Assembly: GCA_039707655.1 (NCBI GenBank)
Contig: CM077671.1
Location: forward strand, 301,320,509 to 301,384,508
Length of the DNA stretch: 64,000 nt
Reading direction: 5' to 3'
Origin: Elymus sibiricus
Lineage: Eukaryota; Streptophyta; Magnoliopsida; Poales; Poaceae
Shown piece by piece: positions 45,610-57,041 of this stretch (within the stretch, counting starts at the first letter, position 1; each line of letters starts with the position of its first letter). A program made the position numbers and the translations under genes. A model generated the notes under the pieces. It was given only the letters and a program-made list of their open reading frames with translations. It made no database searches and was not told where the DNA came from.

Positions 45610-46446
45610 TTATTGATCAAAGTCCACAAAGAGTGGGATGATGTTTACATTATGTGGTTGGCCAAATCTCACATGATGCCCTCGAGCAAAATTAAGAGCA
45701 AATCTAGCTGAAGAATGAGCTTCTGCATTACTATTACGACCTTCAAAAATAAATTTGCAGGAAAAAGCGTTTGCACGAGCCTTGATCTCGCTGATAATTG
45801 CATTGTGGATGCCTTGAGACCCCTGATTAATGTCCCGAACGACCTGTTTAGCGTCTGAGGCTACCACGAACTGTTGTAGGAGTAAATACTCGGCTAAGCA
45901 AAGTGCCTCCCTACATGCAATCGTTTCCAACGTCATTGGTTCATCGATGCCTTGCACCACCAGCGCAGAGCTTCCAAGGTAATTTCCATGCGCATCCCTG
46001 CATACAACTGCTACCGAACCGCCTCGGTCCGATCTCACGGCCGCATCAACATGCAATTTTGCGTGATTCGGTGGTGGAGCTCTTGAGCAAGTGTTTGCGG
46101 TTCCGCCCCCATGTGCTATTGAAGTGGCCTCCGGCTTACTCTCCGTGATACTTTCCAGTTCCCCAATAAACCTTGTGGTGAAGGAGAACAGTGAGTGCGG
46201 GCTCTGAAATATTCCTTCGTGTATGGCCTTCCGTCTCGCCGACCAAATCGCCCACAAGGTCACAGCTAGCTTGACAAATTGTGCATGCGATAACACCTCC
46301 ATTTGTGCAAAAAGCCAGTGCTTAGCATTTGGTTCCATGTTGGCCACCAGTGACTGCCCAATTTCCTCTTCTACCAGTGCCCAGGTGCCTCTGGAGACTG
46401 TACATTCAATGAGTGAATGGCGCCACGAGTCTGGCGACCCACACAA
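45610..46446 (-). pseudogene. LINE RNase H-like C-terminal domain
   Basis: 278 open codons. The first part ends a zf-RVT-like module (CGSPDSWRHSLIECTVSRGTW). Residues about 128-240 form an RVT_3/RNase H-like domain: KLHVDAAVRSDRGG, then the TLETIACREAL Glu region and VVASDAKQVV. It is typical of the C-terminus of plant L1-type ORF2. It is separated from the upstream part of ORF2 by a stop or shift near 46450. Confidence 0.8.
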
Positions 46447-48702
46447 TCCACAGGCTAAGTGTTTGACATATGATGATGAGACCGAAAATCTTCAGTCAGG
46501 AGAGATAACTTAGCGAGTCGACATAGGAACATCCGAATCTTCCCGGGCACTTGTGTCTTCCACAAGGTTTTCCACTCTTTCTCTTGTCCTCTATTACCTG
46601 ATGACCCAGCACGGCTCTCCAACCAAGCCTCCCGACGCTGCCTTGTGGCTACTAACATATTATATGCGGATTTGACCGAGAACTGTCTGTTTTTCTCAAA
46701 GTGCCAACACCAGAAATCAGGGATGTTTTGGGTGCATAGGGGGGTACCGGTGATCGCCTTGACGTCGAAAGGTAGGAAGACTTCCCGAATCCTATGAATG
46801 TCCCATATGGCTGTTGTTTGATCGATGATCTCTGAGACAAATTGAGGAGGATTTGCTGCAATACATCCGTAACGGCGGAGCATATCATCCCGTGGTAAGT
46901 AGTTTTCCGTCCATATTCTTGTGCTTTTGCCATTGCCAATTCTTTTATCAGGCCTTGCTTGAGAGAGTCTCGGCCCGGATCTCCAAATTTGGCTAGGATG
47001 AGATCCTAAGCCAGCGTCAAGAATCGATGATCCTGGGTAGTAGATGCTTCTCAGAATGCGTGCACTTAAGGATTCAGGGTTCTGAAGTAAGCGCCATGCT
47101 TGTCTAGCCAGCATGGCAAGATTGAAAAGCTAAAACTCTTTGAAACCCAAGCCCCCCCCCCATACTTTTTGGTTGGTTCATTTCCTTCCAACAGACCCAA
47201 TGTGGTTTGCGCTGACCTTCCTTGCTACCCCACCAAAACTTTCTTATAAGCATGTTTAAATGTTCACATAGGCCTTTGGGCAACTTAAAACATGGCATCG
47301 AATACACTGGCACTGCCTGCGCAACTGCTTTGACCAGTACGTCTTTCCCAGCAGTAGACAATGACTTCTCTATCCATCCTTGGATTCTGCTCCACAGACG
47401 ATCCTTCAAGTATTTAAAAGCACCGTTCTTTGAAGAACCAATGTCAGAAGGCATGCCTAGATACTTTTCATTCAAAGTCTCATTTGGAACATTCAATATT
47501 CCTTTAATATCATTACAAATGGATTCCGGAACTCCTTTACTAAAGAATATAGAAGATTTTGCATAGTGTATTCGCTGGCCGGAAGCATGACAATAAGTCT
47601 CCAACACTTGGTTTACCTCTGTAGCACCCATACTATTTGCCTAGAAGAACAACAGGCTGTCATATGCAAATAATAAGTGGTGGACCGGTGGTGCAGAAGC
47701 TGCCACCTGAAGCCCACTTAGGTTTGATGACTGTATTTTTGATTTTAGGAGGCACGAAAGGCCCTCTGCTGCTAACAATAACAAGTATGGAGACATTGGG
47801 TCCCCTTGTCGGATTCCACGAGATGGTTGGAACTCCACACGTTTCTTTCCATTGAACATGACAGAAAAACTTACCGAGCTTACCATATTCATGACAATGT
47901 CCACCCATTTGATGGTGAACCCCAGTTTAAGCATAATGGCCCGGAGGTAAGGCCACTCCACCCAGTCATACACTTTCATCATGTCCAATTTTAAAGCACC
48001 CGACTGATGCTTCTTTGCCTTGTTGCACTTCATGTAGTGAAGACATTCATATGATGTTATGATGTTATCGGTAATAATCCTACCGGGCACAAAAGCAGAT
48101 TGCTCCTCTGAAACTATCTCTGGCAATACTAGCTTCAACCGGATGGAGATCACCTTCCAAGCTATTTTGTATAACACATTGCACAAACTGATTGGGCGAA
48201 ATTGCGACAATAGTGTTGGATTTTTTTACCTTAGGGATGAGAACTAGGACTGTTTTATTTATGCATTCTGCTGACTCTGAACCTTCCACTATCCTTAGGA
48301 CCACCCTAGTAACCTTGTCCCTGCAAACCTCCCAGTGACGCTGAAAAAAATGAGCTGGAAAACCATCTGGGACGGTGCTTTTATTGGGAACATTTGGAAC
48401 AAAGCCGTTTTGACTTCTTGATGTATGTATGGGGCATTCAACGATTCATTCATAGCTGCAGTGACCTTTGTTGGGACCGTGTCCAGAACCTCCTCCATAT
48501 TTAGCACCCCCTCCATTGTGTATGACTCCTTGTAGAAAGAGGTAGTCAAGCCTTCCATCTCATCTCTATTCTCTATCAGCTGTCCGTCCGGGCACTGCAG
48601 TTGTTTTATTTGGTTTTTCCTTCGGCGCCTGCTAGCACACAAGTGAAAAAAGTAAGTGTTTTTGTCTCCATGAACCAGCCAATCTAGTCTTGCTTGCTGT
48701 CG
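46447..48702 (-). pseudogene. LINE reverse transcriptase and zf-RVT region
   Basis: Several overlapping minus-strand frames cover one reverse transcriptase. It includes FRPISLCNVLYKIAWKVIS, EEQSAFVPGRIITDNI, the GIRQGDPMSPYL block and HHLLFAYDSLLFF, followed by a stop. The last phrase is the catalytic FADD box with its first Asp changed to Tyr. The downstream part (47104-47631, 46455-47114) holds the LGMP...K...W...LSTAGKDVLVKAV segment and the zf-RVT domain. At least three frameshifts separate the pieces. Upstream, 48295-48702 matches the linker before the reverse transcriptase (PWRQQARLDWLVHGDKNT). Confidence 0.85.
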
Positions 48703-48750
48703 CCATGGAATCTCCTCCCTGTGATACAGTTCAACTAACCGATCAACTAT

Positions 48751-49372
48751 CTTTTTTTTTCACGAATACGCAAAGCTTGCGTATCTTTTCATTGATAGAA
48801 AGAAGAGAAATGAGTACAACGATGGTACAACTCATGGCACGAATGCAAATCGGCGAGGACATGGTAGCCCGAACAGAAGAAGAACCACAGCTAAACCCAC
48901 TAAGCCTAAAATTGATTGGACGACGAACATCTTCAAAGCCAACACCGAGGACGCCGTGAGCCAGCAAGATAGCGCCTTCAAGAAGGTGAGCGGCGTGATT
49001 ACGCCGCCGCCATCCGATCCGAAGAACCGGACCAAGGGTTTCCCCCGATGCTCGAAGAGGGGCGCGGATAAAAGCCATGGCAGCGCCTCCAAGAAGGGAA
49101 ACGACACCCGCAAGTGCCGCCGCTGCCAGCGTCGGCAAGCCGAGCAGGGATTTCACCCTGGCATAAGTCCGAGCAATCCCATTGCCGCCAGATCAGGGTC
49201 CGAAGATGATGAAGTCAGTCCACAAGTCGAGACTACCACCACAGAAGGGTGGGGTGGGGCAGCGTCTGCCGTCAGAGGGTGGCACCGAGCGCCACCAAAA
49301 AACGCGAGCTTTGGGCCCGGCATGGCAAGAAGGTGGACGGGGAAGGCGGCGGGGTAGAGAGAGCCGACGCGG
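48751..49372 (-). mobile_element. Poly(A)-tailed non-LTR insertion inside the LINE
   Basis: Begins on the left with a T-run (48751-48759) followed by CACGAATACGCAAAGCTTGC, a 3' end I recall from short Triticeae LINE or SINE-like copies. It continues as GC-rich non-LINE sequence until the endonuclease frame resumes at about 49372. I could not find exact target duplications. Together with the missing LINE segment, this suggests insertion plus deletion. No protein is called. Confidence 0.5.
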
Positions 49373-49726
49373 AGAGCTTCTTGTATCTCTCTCGCACCTG
49401 AGCTTCCCCGTACACAAAAGTTAACCATACCTATGATTCAACTAGCTCATCTACTAGTATATCTATATGATACTTGGAGTAACCAACAACTTCCACTTTT
49501 ATTTCATCATTCCAAAAATTCCAAGACCCCCACTTCTACCAGAACTGCTTACAGCGTAGCTTTTATTATACCCTAGAGTGCCTGCTAAGTTTTCAACTCT
49601 AGTTCCCTCTATTTGAGTTTCCAAGATACAAAGTATAGAGGGGGCAAATTGCTTCGTTAGATCACGAAGCTCACGAACTGTCACGGGTTTGCCTATCCCG
49701 CGGCAGTTCCAACAAAGGAGACGCAT
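49373..49726 (-). pseudogene. LINE ORF2 start: apurinic endonuclease domain, N-terminal part
   Basis: Starts MRLLCWNCRGIGKPVTVREL at 49726, four bases after the ORF1 stop (49731-49733). It contains the N-terminal Asn of the endonuclease/exonuclease/phosphatase fold (WNCRG) and the ETQ Glu. The first 75 codons are open; a shift near 49500 breaks it. Related wording (VYGEAQ, YKKL) continues in another frame to about 49372, where the internal insertion cuts it. Confidence 0.75.
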
Positions 49727-49730
49727 TGCG

Positions 49731-50827
49731 CTAGGCGTGACCCCCTTGGAGGCCCGCCAAACGCGCATCATTGTTTTTGTTCTTTTCCTTCCTTGTATCC
49801 ACCGCTGCTGGGGTGAGCTTGTTCCTCTTTGGATCTTGCTTCGACGACGGGCTTTGGGGAACCACTGGAAGAGGTAAAGCAAGCTGTTTATTGCCTTTTA
49901 GCTCCTGTGTTGATGAGCCAGGAAGAGCGTCCACAATGTCAGTCACCTGCGGTGCCCATCGTTTCATGTTTCCTTCAGCATCCAGCATGGTTGCGTCTGT
50001 GTGGTTTTCTGTTGGGTGGGTCTCCTCCCCGTTCCAGTCTCCATGCTCATGTTGCGACTGTCCACGGCCAGCCCCCCTACCAGAGCGACCGCCTCCCCTG
50101 TTACCTCTATTTCCACTGCCTCTAGCCCCTCCTGGGCCACAACCTGGTCCCCTAAACCAATCTGCTCGTAGGTTCTGGAAAATCAGAGCCAATGGAGGAT
50201 GTATGCCGCTGCCACACTCTTTATGGAGGTGCCCAAGGTGACCACAAATAGCACACCAGTCAGGTAATCTTTCGTATTTGACAATGAAAATCTCCCTCTT
50301 CTTCTTGATAACCAGAAAAACAGCATTCTTCAAGGGTTTGGTGACATCAATCTTCACCCTCACACGGAAAAAGTTACCCTCAAAGTCTTGAGATTTTGGC
50401 TCTACATAGACGAACTCACCGACCGTTGATGCCAAAGCTTTGATCAGGTGAAAGAACATATCAGGAAAGTCATGAATCTGAATCCACAACTCTATCTTGT
50501 CTAGCTGAATAGTTGAGGCCCTTGTGAATCCATCATAGGGCTCAATTACCACCGCCTTTCCCTTGAAAGTCCAGGGCCCCTCCTCCATTACTCTCTTTCC
50601 CAATCGCCCAAACACGAGAATTGCATAGTGTAGAGATTATCCTCCAGTGGCCTGAATTTTACCTCTCGAGCCAAGTCCTAGGCTACCCTCATGTTTCTAT
50701 AGAACCAGTACTGGGAGTACTCTTTGGTTATGTTGACACGCGCGATCGCCATCCACCTTGCATCCTCATCCGGGTTGTCACCATCTTCCACGATCATGTC
50801 GTTCAGATCCCCTTCGCTCAGGCCTAA
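49731..50827 (-). pseudogene. LINE ORF1 (gag-like, zinc knuckle)
   Basis: 294 codons are open from 50615 with EEGPWTFKGKAVVIEPYDG and a C-x2-C-x4-H-x4-C knuckle (CAICGHLGHLHKEC). This is the usual DUF4283 plus zf-CCHC_4 order of plant LINE ORF1, an RNA-binding protein. Upstream the same protein is recognisable to 50827 (MIVEDGDNPDEDARWMAIAR), with a stop near 50675. The start is lost to element F. Confidence 0.8.
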
Positions 50828-53800
50828 TGTGACGCCCCCAATTTCGACCGTACGCTAATCAAACACGCAATGCGTACGACCAAGATTAGGGACTCACTGA
50901 TCGATATCACAACACAACACTAGACACAAATTAAAGTCATACAGCTTCATATTACAAGCCAGGGGCCTCGAGGGCTCGAATACAAAGCTCGACAAGCACG
51001 AGTCAACGGAAGCAAAAATATCTGAGTACAGACATAAGTTAAACAAGTTTTGCCTTAAGAAGACTAGCACAAACATAAGCAGCGGATCGAAAGAGGCGAG
51101 GCCTCCTGCCTGGGAACCTCCGAACTACTCCTGAGCGTTGGCACACTCCACGTAGTAGTAGGCTCCTACGGTGGTGTAGTAGTCGTCTCCGGCGTACTCC
51201 ATCTCCTGGGCTCCATCGTCTGTTTGCAGAATCGTATCGAGGGGGAAAGAGAATGCAAAGCAGCGGTGAGTACTCATCCAAAGTACTCGCAAGACTGACA
51301 TCAGAACTATGCTAAGTATGCATCAGTATCAATGAAATGGGGGTTATATCTGGGCTGACTGCAGAGAGCAAGAATAGGGAGAAGGCCTAGTCCTATCGAA
51401 GACTAGCATCTTCAACATCTTGCAGCATTAGAAGAGTGCAGATTGGTATCTCACATATAGTCATATTATTGTAGCAATTTTATTAAGTAACCACGCCCAG
51501 AGATTCTTCCTCGACTCCCTGCGAGGAAGCAATCTCGAAGCCACATGCATTTCAAATTAAATCACAATTATAGTTGTATAAGGTCAAAGTATAACTCCAA
51601 GTCGTCCTGTTACCGTGGACACGGCTATTCGAATAGTTTGTTCATCCCTGCAGGGGTGCACCGCATTTCCAACACGCCTGATCACCTCCGGCCGGACACA
51701 CTTTCTTGGGTCATGCCCGGCCTCGGGATAGGAGCACGCCGTCGCCCCACCTAGGCTCAACGAAGAGGCCAGCCCGCCCATCTAAATCCTAAGCACAAAG
51801 GGGTCGTGGGCCCACTTGCCCTCTGCACTCCTGCACGATGCGTGGGCGGCCGGAAGCAGACCTAGCACACTCCAGTCCAAGAGCTGTACCGTCCAGTCCA
51901 ATCCGGCGCGCGCCGCTCCATTGCTGACGTCCGAAGAGCTTCGGCTGATACAACGACGTTGAGTACCCATAACTTCTCCCACGCGATGGTTTGGTGCGTA
52001 AAAAGGCCAACGACCCAAACCAGATCAAATACCCAACCCATTAGCATTTTATTAATACGGGGCAAGCGCGACCCATGAAGTGCGGTCCCGACGCCCCGAC
52101 TCGAGGATGTGTGGCAAGGGCCTCTCCTGCCCGTCCACGCCTCATCATCACCCTTTGGATGCCTTACCGGCACATCTCACACACGGGTACCATTGGGGCC
52201 GACCCGTCTCAAGACTGTCGGGAACTCAGGTCCACCTCAACCAGGGTGGTACCGCCTGTCCCTCCAGTCCCGTCTTTCACATGTAAACAATGTCAAGTTA
52301 AAGTAACTGTGTGTTTATACACCAAGTGGATATCCGAGGAATCACCCTCGATGGATCCCACCCGAGGTATGTGTATGACAAGAGTCGCTATCGATAAATG
52401 GGGAGGAGGAATCACCCTCGACACCCACGACCGATTAGCTACGCTACAGAATTAACACCGGGAGTGCTAAGTGAGGTATCACCCTCGGCACTCGGTAGTA
52501 GCTCTGCAGTGCCATACATAAGGGGTGTGCGGTGATGTGAGGGGGCTGGCTCGTCGGTCGGTTGACCGAGTCTCCGGGTCTTCGAGTCGTCGAGTCGTCG
52601 ATGAAGAAGCAGGGGCAACTGGGACTAAGGGGTCACTGGGAATTCATTGATCAACCTATACTAAGCAGTTGATATGATTGCAGGTATTGTAGCAGTTTAT
52701 CAAAAGCAGGCTATGCATCAGAATAGGAGCTAGCTAATACAGTAGCAAAATTCTAATGCAAGAATAAGAGGGAAAGGAATAGGCGATATCGGAATGCTCA
52801 AGGGGGGTTTGCTTGTCTTGCTGGTCTGCGGCAAAAGGCTGGTCGTCAACGGTGTAGTCGTACCCGGCAGCAACGTTGGTCTCGGGGTCTACCGGTAAGA
52901 AGAGGGGGGAGAAACAATAAATATAAAGCAGAAAAATGTATCACGATGCATGACATGGCAATATGCAGGGCTAGGCATGCACTAACGCAGTACTACACAT
53001 CGCAGATGGTTCGGAAGAATGTCTGACGATATTTTCTGGGTCTCGGGCTACTACCGGACAGACGAAATCGATGGAAAAGTTCCATTTTTTCTATGCTAGA
53101 GGCATGTGACAGACTAACAGACAGCGTATTCGGGTTCGGGGGATTTTTCTGATCAACTTTCATGTATAAAACTTTTTCATCCGAGCTACGGTTTATTTTA
53201 TATGATTTAATAAAGATTTAGCAATATTCTGAAACAGATTTAAATAAATTCAATAAATGCATTTATGACATCAGCATGACATCATGCTGATGTCAGTAGT
53301 CAACAGTGTGGTTGACCTGGTCAAACTGACCAGTGGGTCCTACCTGTCAGTGTCTATTTAGTTTAAGTTAATTATCAGCATTAATTAAGCAGTTTTAATT
53401 AGCACTAATTTGACTGGGCCCACATGTCATCTTCACTTAATTTAACAGAGTACTTAATTAATCTAATTAAGTTAATTAACTTACTAATTAATTACTTAAT
53501 TGATTAATTAATTTATTTATTATATATATAGTTTTATTATATATAATTTTTTTAATTTTTTTTATTTTTTTTATATATTTTTTTTATTAACACATTTTTT
53601 TAACAAAGGGGTTTGGGCCCCATATGTCATTCAAAAAGGGGGGGATTAGTGGGGTGGTTAATCCCCCACTAACCCCAAACAGGGCCGGCCGGAGGGGGAC
53701 AGGGCCACGCCGGGGGCTCGCCGGCGGCGGGCGCGGCCAGCAAGCGGCGGCAGACGGTGCAGGCGCAGCGGCCGAGCGCGGCTGCGGGCGAGGTCAGGCG

Positions 53801-54955
53801 GGGACGGGGGCGCGGGCGCGAGCGGGATGCGGGGCGCGCACGGGACGCGCCGGAGTGCGCGCGGGGGGGCGACGGGGCGGCTCGTGCGGGCGGAGGGAGG
53901 GCGCGCGCGCGGCGCGGTGGTGGCTGGCGCGGGCAACAGCGAGGGCCGCGGGGGCCAGCGGCCAGGACAGGCGCGGGCGACGCGCGGCAGCCGAGCGGGG
54001 GCGGGGTCATGGTGCGGTGGCCGCGGCGGCCGAGCGGGGGCGGGGTCATGGTGCGAGCGCCGCGGCGGCCGAGCGGGGGCGGGGTCATGGTGCGGTGGCC
54101 GCGGCGATGGCGCCGCAAAGGGGAAACGCGGGGCGACGCAGGCGTGCGGTGGCGTGGCCGGCCAGAGGAGAAGGAAGGGAGGGGGAGAGATCGGAGCCGG
54201 AGCTCACATCGGGGGGGAGGAGCGGCGGTGGCAATGGGCTCGAGGGAGGGCGGCGGCCGGCGAGGTAACGCGGTGGTGCAGGGTGGCGCCGGCGTCGGCG
54301 GGGAGCAGCGCCGGTGCGGGGCGCCGGGGCGGCGGCGGCGGGTGCCCGATGGCCCCGATCCACCAGATCGGGGGGCGAGAGAGGAGGGGATCGGGGAAGT
54401 GGGGGATCGGGTCTAGGGTTGGCCTCCAGGGGGGAGGTGTAGTGGGGGGGCAGCTGGGCCGGTTGGGTGTGGGGCTAGGTGGGCCGGTTGAGGCCGGCCC
54501 AGTGGGGGGGGGGGGTTTGCTCTTTTATTTTATTTATTTCTTTCTGCTTTTTGCCTTTTTGTTTTTATTTAATTAACAACAATATACTTTTGTAAAAATA
54601 TGGCATTGGGTTCAATAATCCCATAGCATTTTTATGCTCTGCCACAAAATGTTTTGGGGGCCATTTGAAACTGTTTGAAAAATACCATAATTAAAAAGGG
54701 CATTTAATAATTGAATTGGCCTCTGTTATATTTAATTAGAGGCACCAAAATACTTTAAAGAATGTTGGTTATAACTTTATAAATACTTAGGGAATTTTTG
54801 AAACCTATTCATGATTTTTAATTCCTGGTTTGTGAAACTTTTAAAATCACTTTTCAAATGAATTTTGAAAATCATTAGGGAATTTAAGTGAGGTTTGATT
54901 CGATCATTGTAGCTTAATTGCATTGATCACTGTAGCATGGATCCAGGGTGTCACA
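50828..54955 (-). mobile_element. Long (4.1-kb) LTR of retrotransposon F
   Basis: Begins TGTGACGCCCCC and ends GGGTGTCACA on the plus strand (6-bp inverted ends TGTGAC/GTCACA, TG...CA rule). A purine-rich tract on the minus strand directly follows (revcomp of ACTCTCCTCGTC), making this the 3' LTR of a leftward-reading element. The sequence type is abundant in Triticeae (recalled; family not assigned). Composition changes sharply from AT-rich (53430-53620) to over 75% GC (53640-54410). The GC part is open in many frames on both strands but shows no domain. The five bases before it (CCTAA) would be the target duplication. Confidence 0.75.
53991..54107. repeat. 39-bp tandem repeat, three units, in the F LTR
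   Basis: CCGAGCGGGGGCGGGGTCAT starts at 53991, 54030 and 54069, exactly 39 bases apart. It is G-rich, with runs able to form G-quadruplexes. Confidence 0.9.
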
Positions 54956-55135
54956 ACTCTCCTCGTCTAACAAGAATTCTCGTCCCGAGAATTAAGAGGT
55001 AGGGTAAGGGAAAAAGTTCTGGTTACGAAGTTCTAACGGATCTTCTCGTCTTTGTTGTTCTTCTCGAAGAAGTTGATCCCTTTCGTTGATATATTCATGT
55101 TTCTGCTTCAGGTCATCATGATGAAGTCGTCATCC
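54956..55135 (-). other. Internal 3' end of element F
   Basis: 180 bases between the F LTR and the insertion of G. They start with the polypurine tract (minus strand) and contain an inverted word AATTCTCG-TCCC-GAGAATT (54978-54997). The rest of F lies beyond G, outside the window. Confidence 0.6.
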
Positions 55136-56976
55136 TGTTGGGGAACGTTGCATGGGAAACAAAAAATTTCCTACGCACACACAAGATCTATCCATGGTGA
55201 TGAGCATCTACGAGAGGGAGAGTGAATCTACATACCCTTGTAGATCGCTAAGCGAAAGCGTTAAGAAACGCGGTTGATGTAGTCGAACGTCTCCGCGATC
55301 CAAATCGCAAGTCGTCCCTCGATCCGATCACGAACTAGTGCCGAACGGACGGCACCTCCGCGTTCAACACACGTACGGCTTGATGACGCCTTCACCTCCT
55401 CGATCCAGCGAGCGATGATGAAGTAGTAGATGAGTTCCGGCAGCACGACGGCGTGGTGATGGTGGTGAGGAACAATCTCTGCAGGGCTTCGCCAAGCACT
55501 ACGGAGATTATGACGGGAGAACTAGAGGGTTAGGGTTGCCGACACACGGCTTGGGAAATCTTAATGCGTCCCGTGTGCTAGCCCTGCCCCTCTATTTATA
55601 TGTTGAGCCTTGGGGTCTAAACTTGGAGTAAAAGCCTCCTCCAGGTCGGTTTTGCCCGCACAAGGTCGGTTTGGCCCGCAGGGAAAGAGTCCAACTCGGA
55701 TCCCTGCAGTACTGCGCACAAGCGGTAGTACCGCTCACGAGCGGTAGTACCGCTTGAGCGGTAGTACCGCTTCACACAAGCGGTAGTACCGCTTACGCGG
55801 TAGTACTGCCTTACCAGCGGTAGTACCGCTTAAGGCAGCAGCAAAACTTCCTTTTGCACTTTCCAATACCTCGTGGGCTTTACCCCTTTGGCTCATATAA
55901 AGTGTTGCTGCACCCGAACACTTCGGTAAACATCCGGAACCTCTTCTGGTGAATTCCGGAACCCTTCCGGAGATCAAAACACTATTATCACATATATCAA
56001 TCTTTACCTCCGGACTCTTCCGGAGATCCTCGTCATGTCCGAGATCTTATCCGGGACTCCGAACAACCTTCGGTCACCAACAAAATAACTCAACTATACT
56101 AATCGTCACCAAACGTTAAGTGTGTAGACCCTGCGGGTTCGAGAACTATGTAGACATGACCGAGACACCTCTACGATCAATAACCAATAGCGGGACCTGG
56201 ATGCCCATATTGGCTCCTACATATTCTACGAAGATCATTATCGGTCGAACCTCTATGTCAAGGATCCAGTTAATCCCGTATGCTGTTCCCTTTGTTCTTC
56301 GGTATGTTACTTGCCCGAGATTCGATCGTCGGTATCTCTATACCTAGTTCAATCTCGTTACCGGCAAGTCTCTTTACTCGTTCCGTAATACAAGATCTCG
56401 TGGCTAACACTTTAGTCACATTGCTTGCAAGGCTCATTGTGATGTTGTATTACCGAGTGGGCCCTGAGATACCTCTCCGTCATACGGAGTAACAAATCCC
56501 AGTCTTGATCCATGCCAACCCAACAGACACCCTCGGAGATACCTGTAGAGCACCTTTATAGTCACCCAGTTACGTTGCGACGTTTGATACACACAAGGTA
56601 CTCCTCCGATGTCAGGGAGTTGCATGATCTCATGGTCATAGGAACAGATACTTGACATGCAGAAAACAATAGCAATAAACTGACACGATCATATGCTACG
56701 TTCGTAGTTTGGGTCTTGTCCATCACATCATTCTCCTAATGATGTGATCCCGTTATCAAATGACATCTCATGTCTATGGCTAGGAAACCTTAACCATCTT
56801 TGACCAACGAGCTAGTTAACTAGAGGCTTACTAGGGACACAGTGTTGTCTATGTACCCACACATGTATTTGAGTTTCCAATCAATACAATTATAGCATGG
56901 ATAATAAACGATTATCATGAACAAGGAAATATAATAATAACTAATTTATCATTGCCTCTAGGGCATATTTCCATCA
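55136..56976 (-). repeat. 3' LTR of element G
   Basis: 1841 bases; ends next to the polypurine tract. The minus-strand TATA box (TATAAATAG) is at 55592-55600. It differs from the B LTRs mainly in the middle: the U3 part between about 55560 and 55930 is unrelated and carries a palindrome array. Confidence 0.92.
55721..55830. promoter_or_regulatory. Array of AGCGGTAGTACCGCT palindromes in the U3 of G (left LTR)
   Basis: Exact 15-base copies at 55721, 55740, 55757, 55779 and 55816, and a degenerate one at about 55796. Each has 7-base arms around one base. The array lies 120-240 bases upstream of the TATA box in the direction of transcription, so it could hold binding sites; this is inference. 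Confidence 0.7.
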
Positions 56977-56990
56977 GTCTCCCACTTGCA
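56977..56990 (-). promoter_or_regulatory. Polypurine tract of element G
   Basis: TGCAAGTGGGAGAC on the minus strand, adjoining the 3' LTR. Confidence 0.82.
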
Positions 56991-57041
56991 CTAGAGTCAA
57001 TAATCTAGTTCACATCTCTATGTGATTTACATTGTAATGAA

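Larger units (their letters stand above)
45585..50827 (-). mobile_element. Decayed LINE (non-LTR retrotransposon), 5' end cut by element F
   Basis: Minus-strand order of a plant L1-type LINE: ORF1 with zinc knuckle, then endonuclease, reverse transcriptase, zf-RVT and RNase H. The short A-tail shows as a T-run at 45585-45590. Frames carry many shifts and stops. A second insertion sits at about 48751-49372, where the end of the endonuclease and the start of the reverse transcriptase are missing. The 5' end disappears at 50827 where the LTR of F begins. Confidence 0.88.

Noticed and set aside
53624..54576. Long overlapping frames rich in Gly, Arg and Ala
   Set aside because: Very high GC content removes stops in all frames; no domain, no start context, and inside an LTR.
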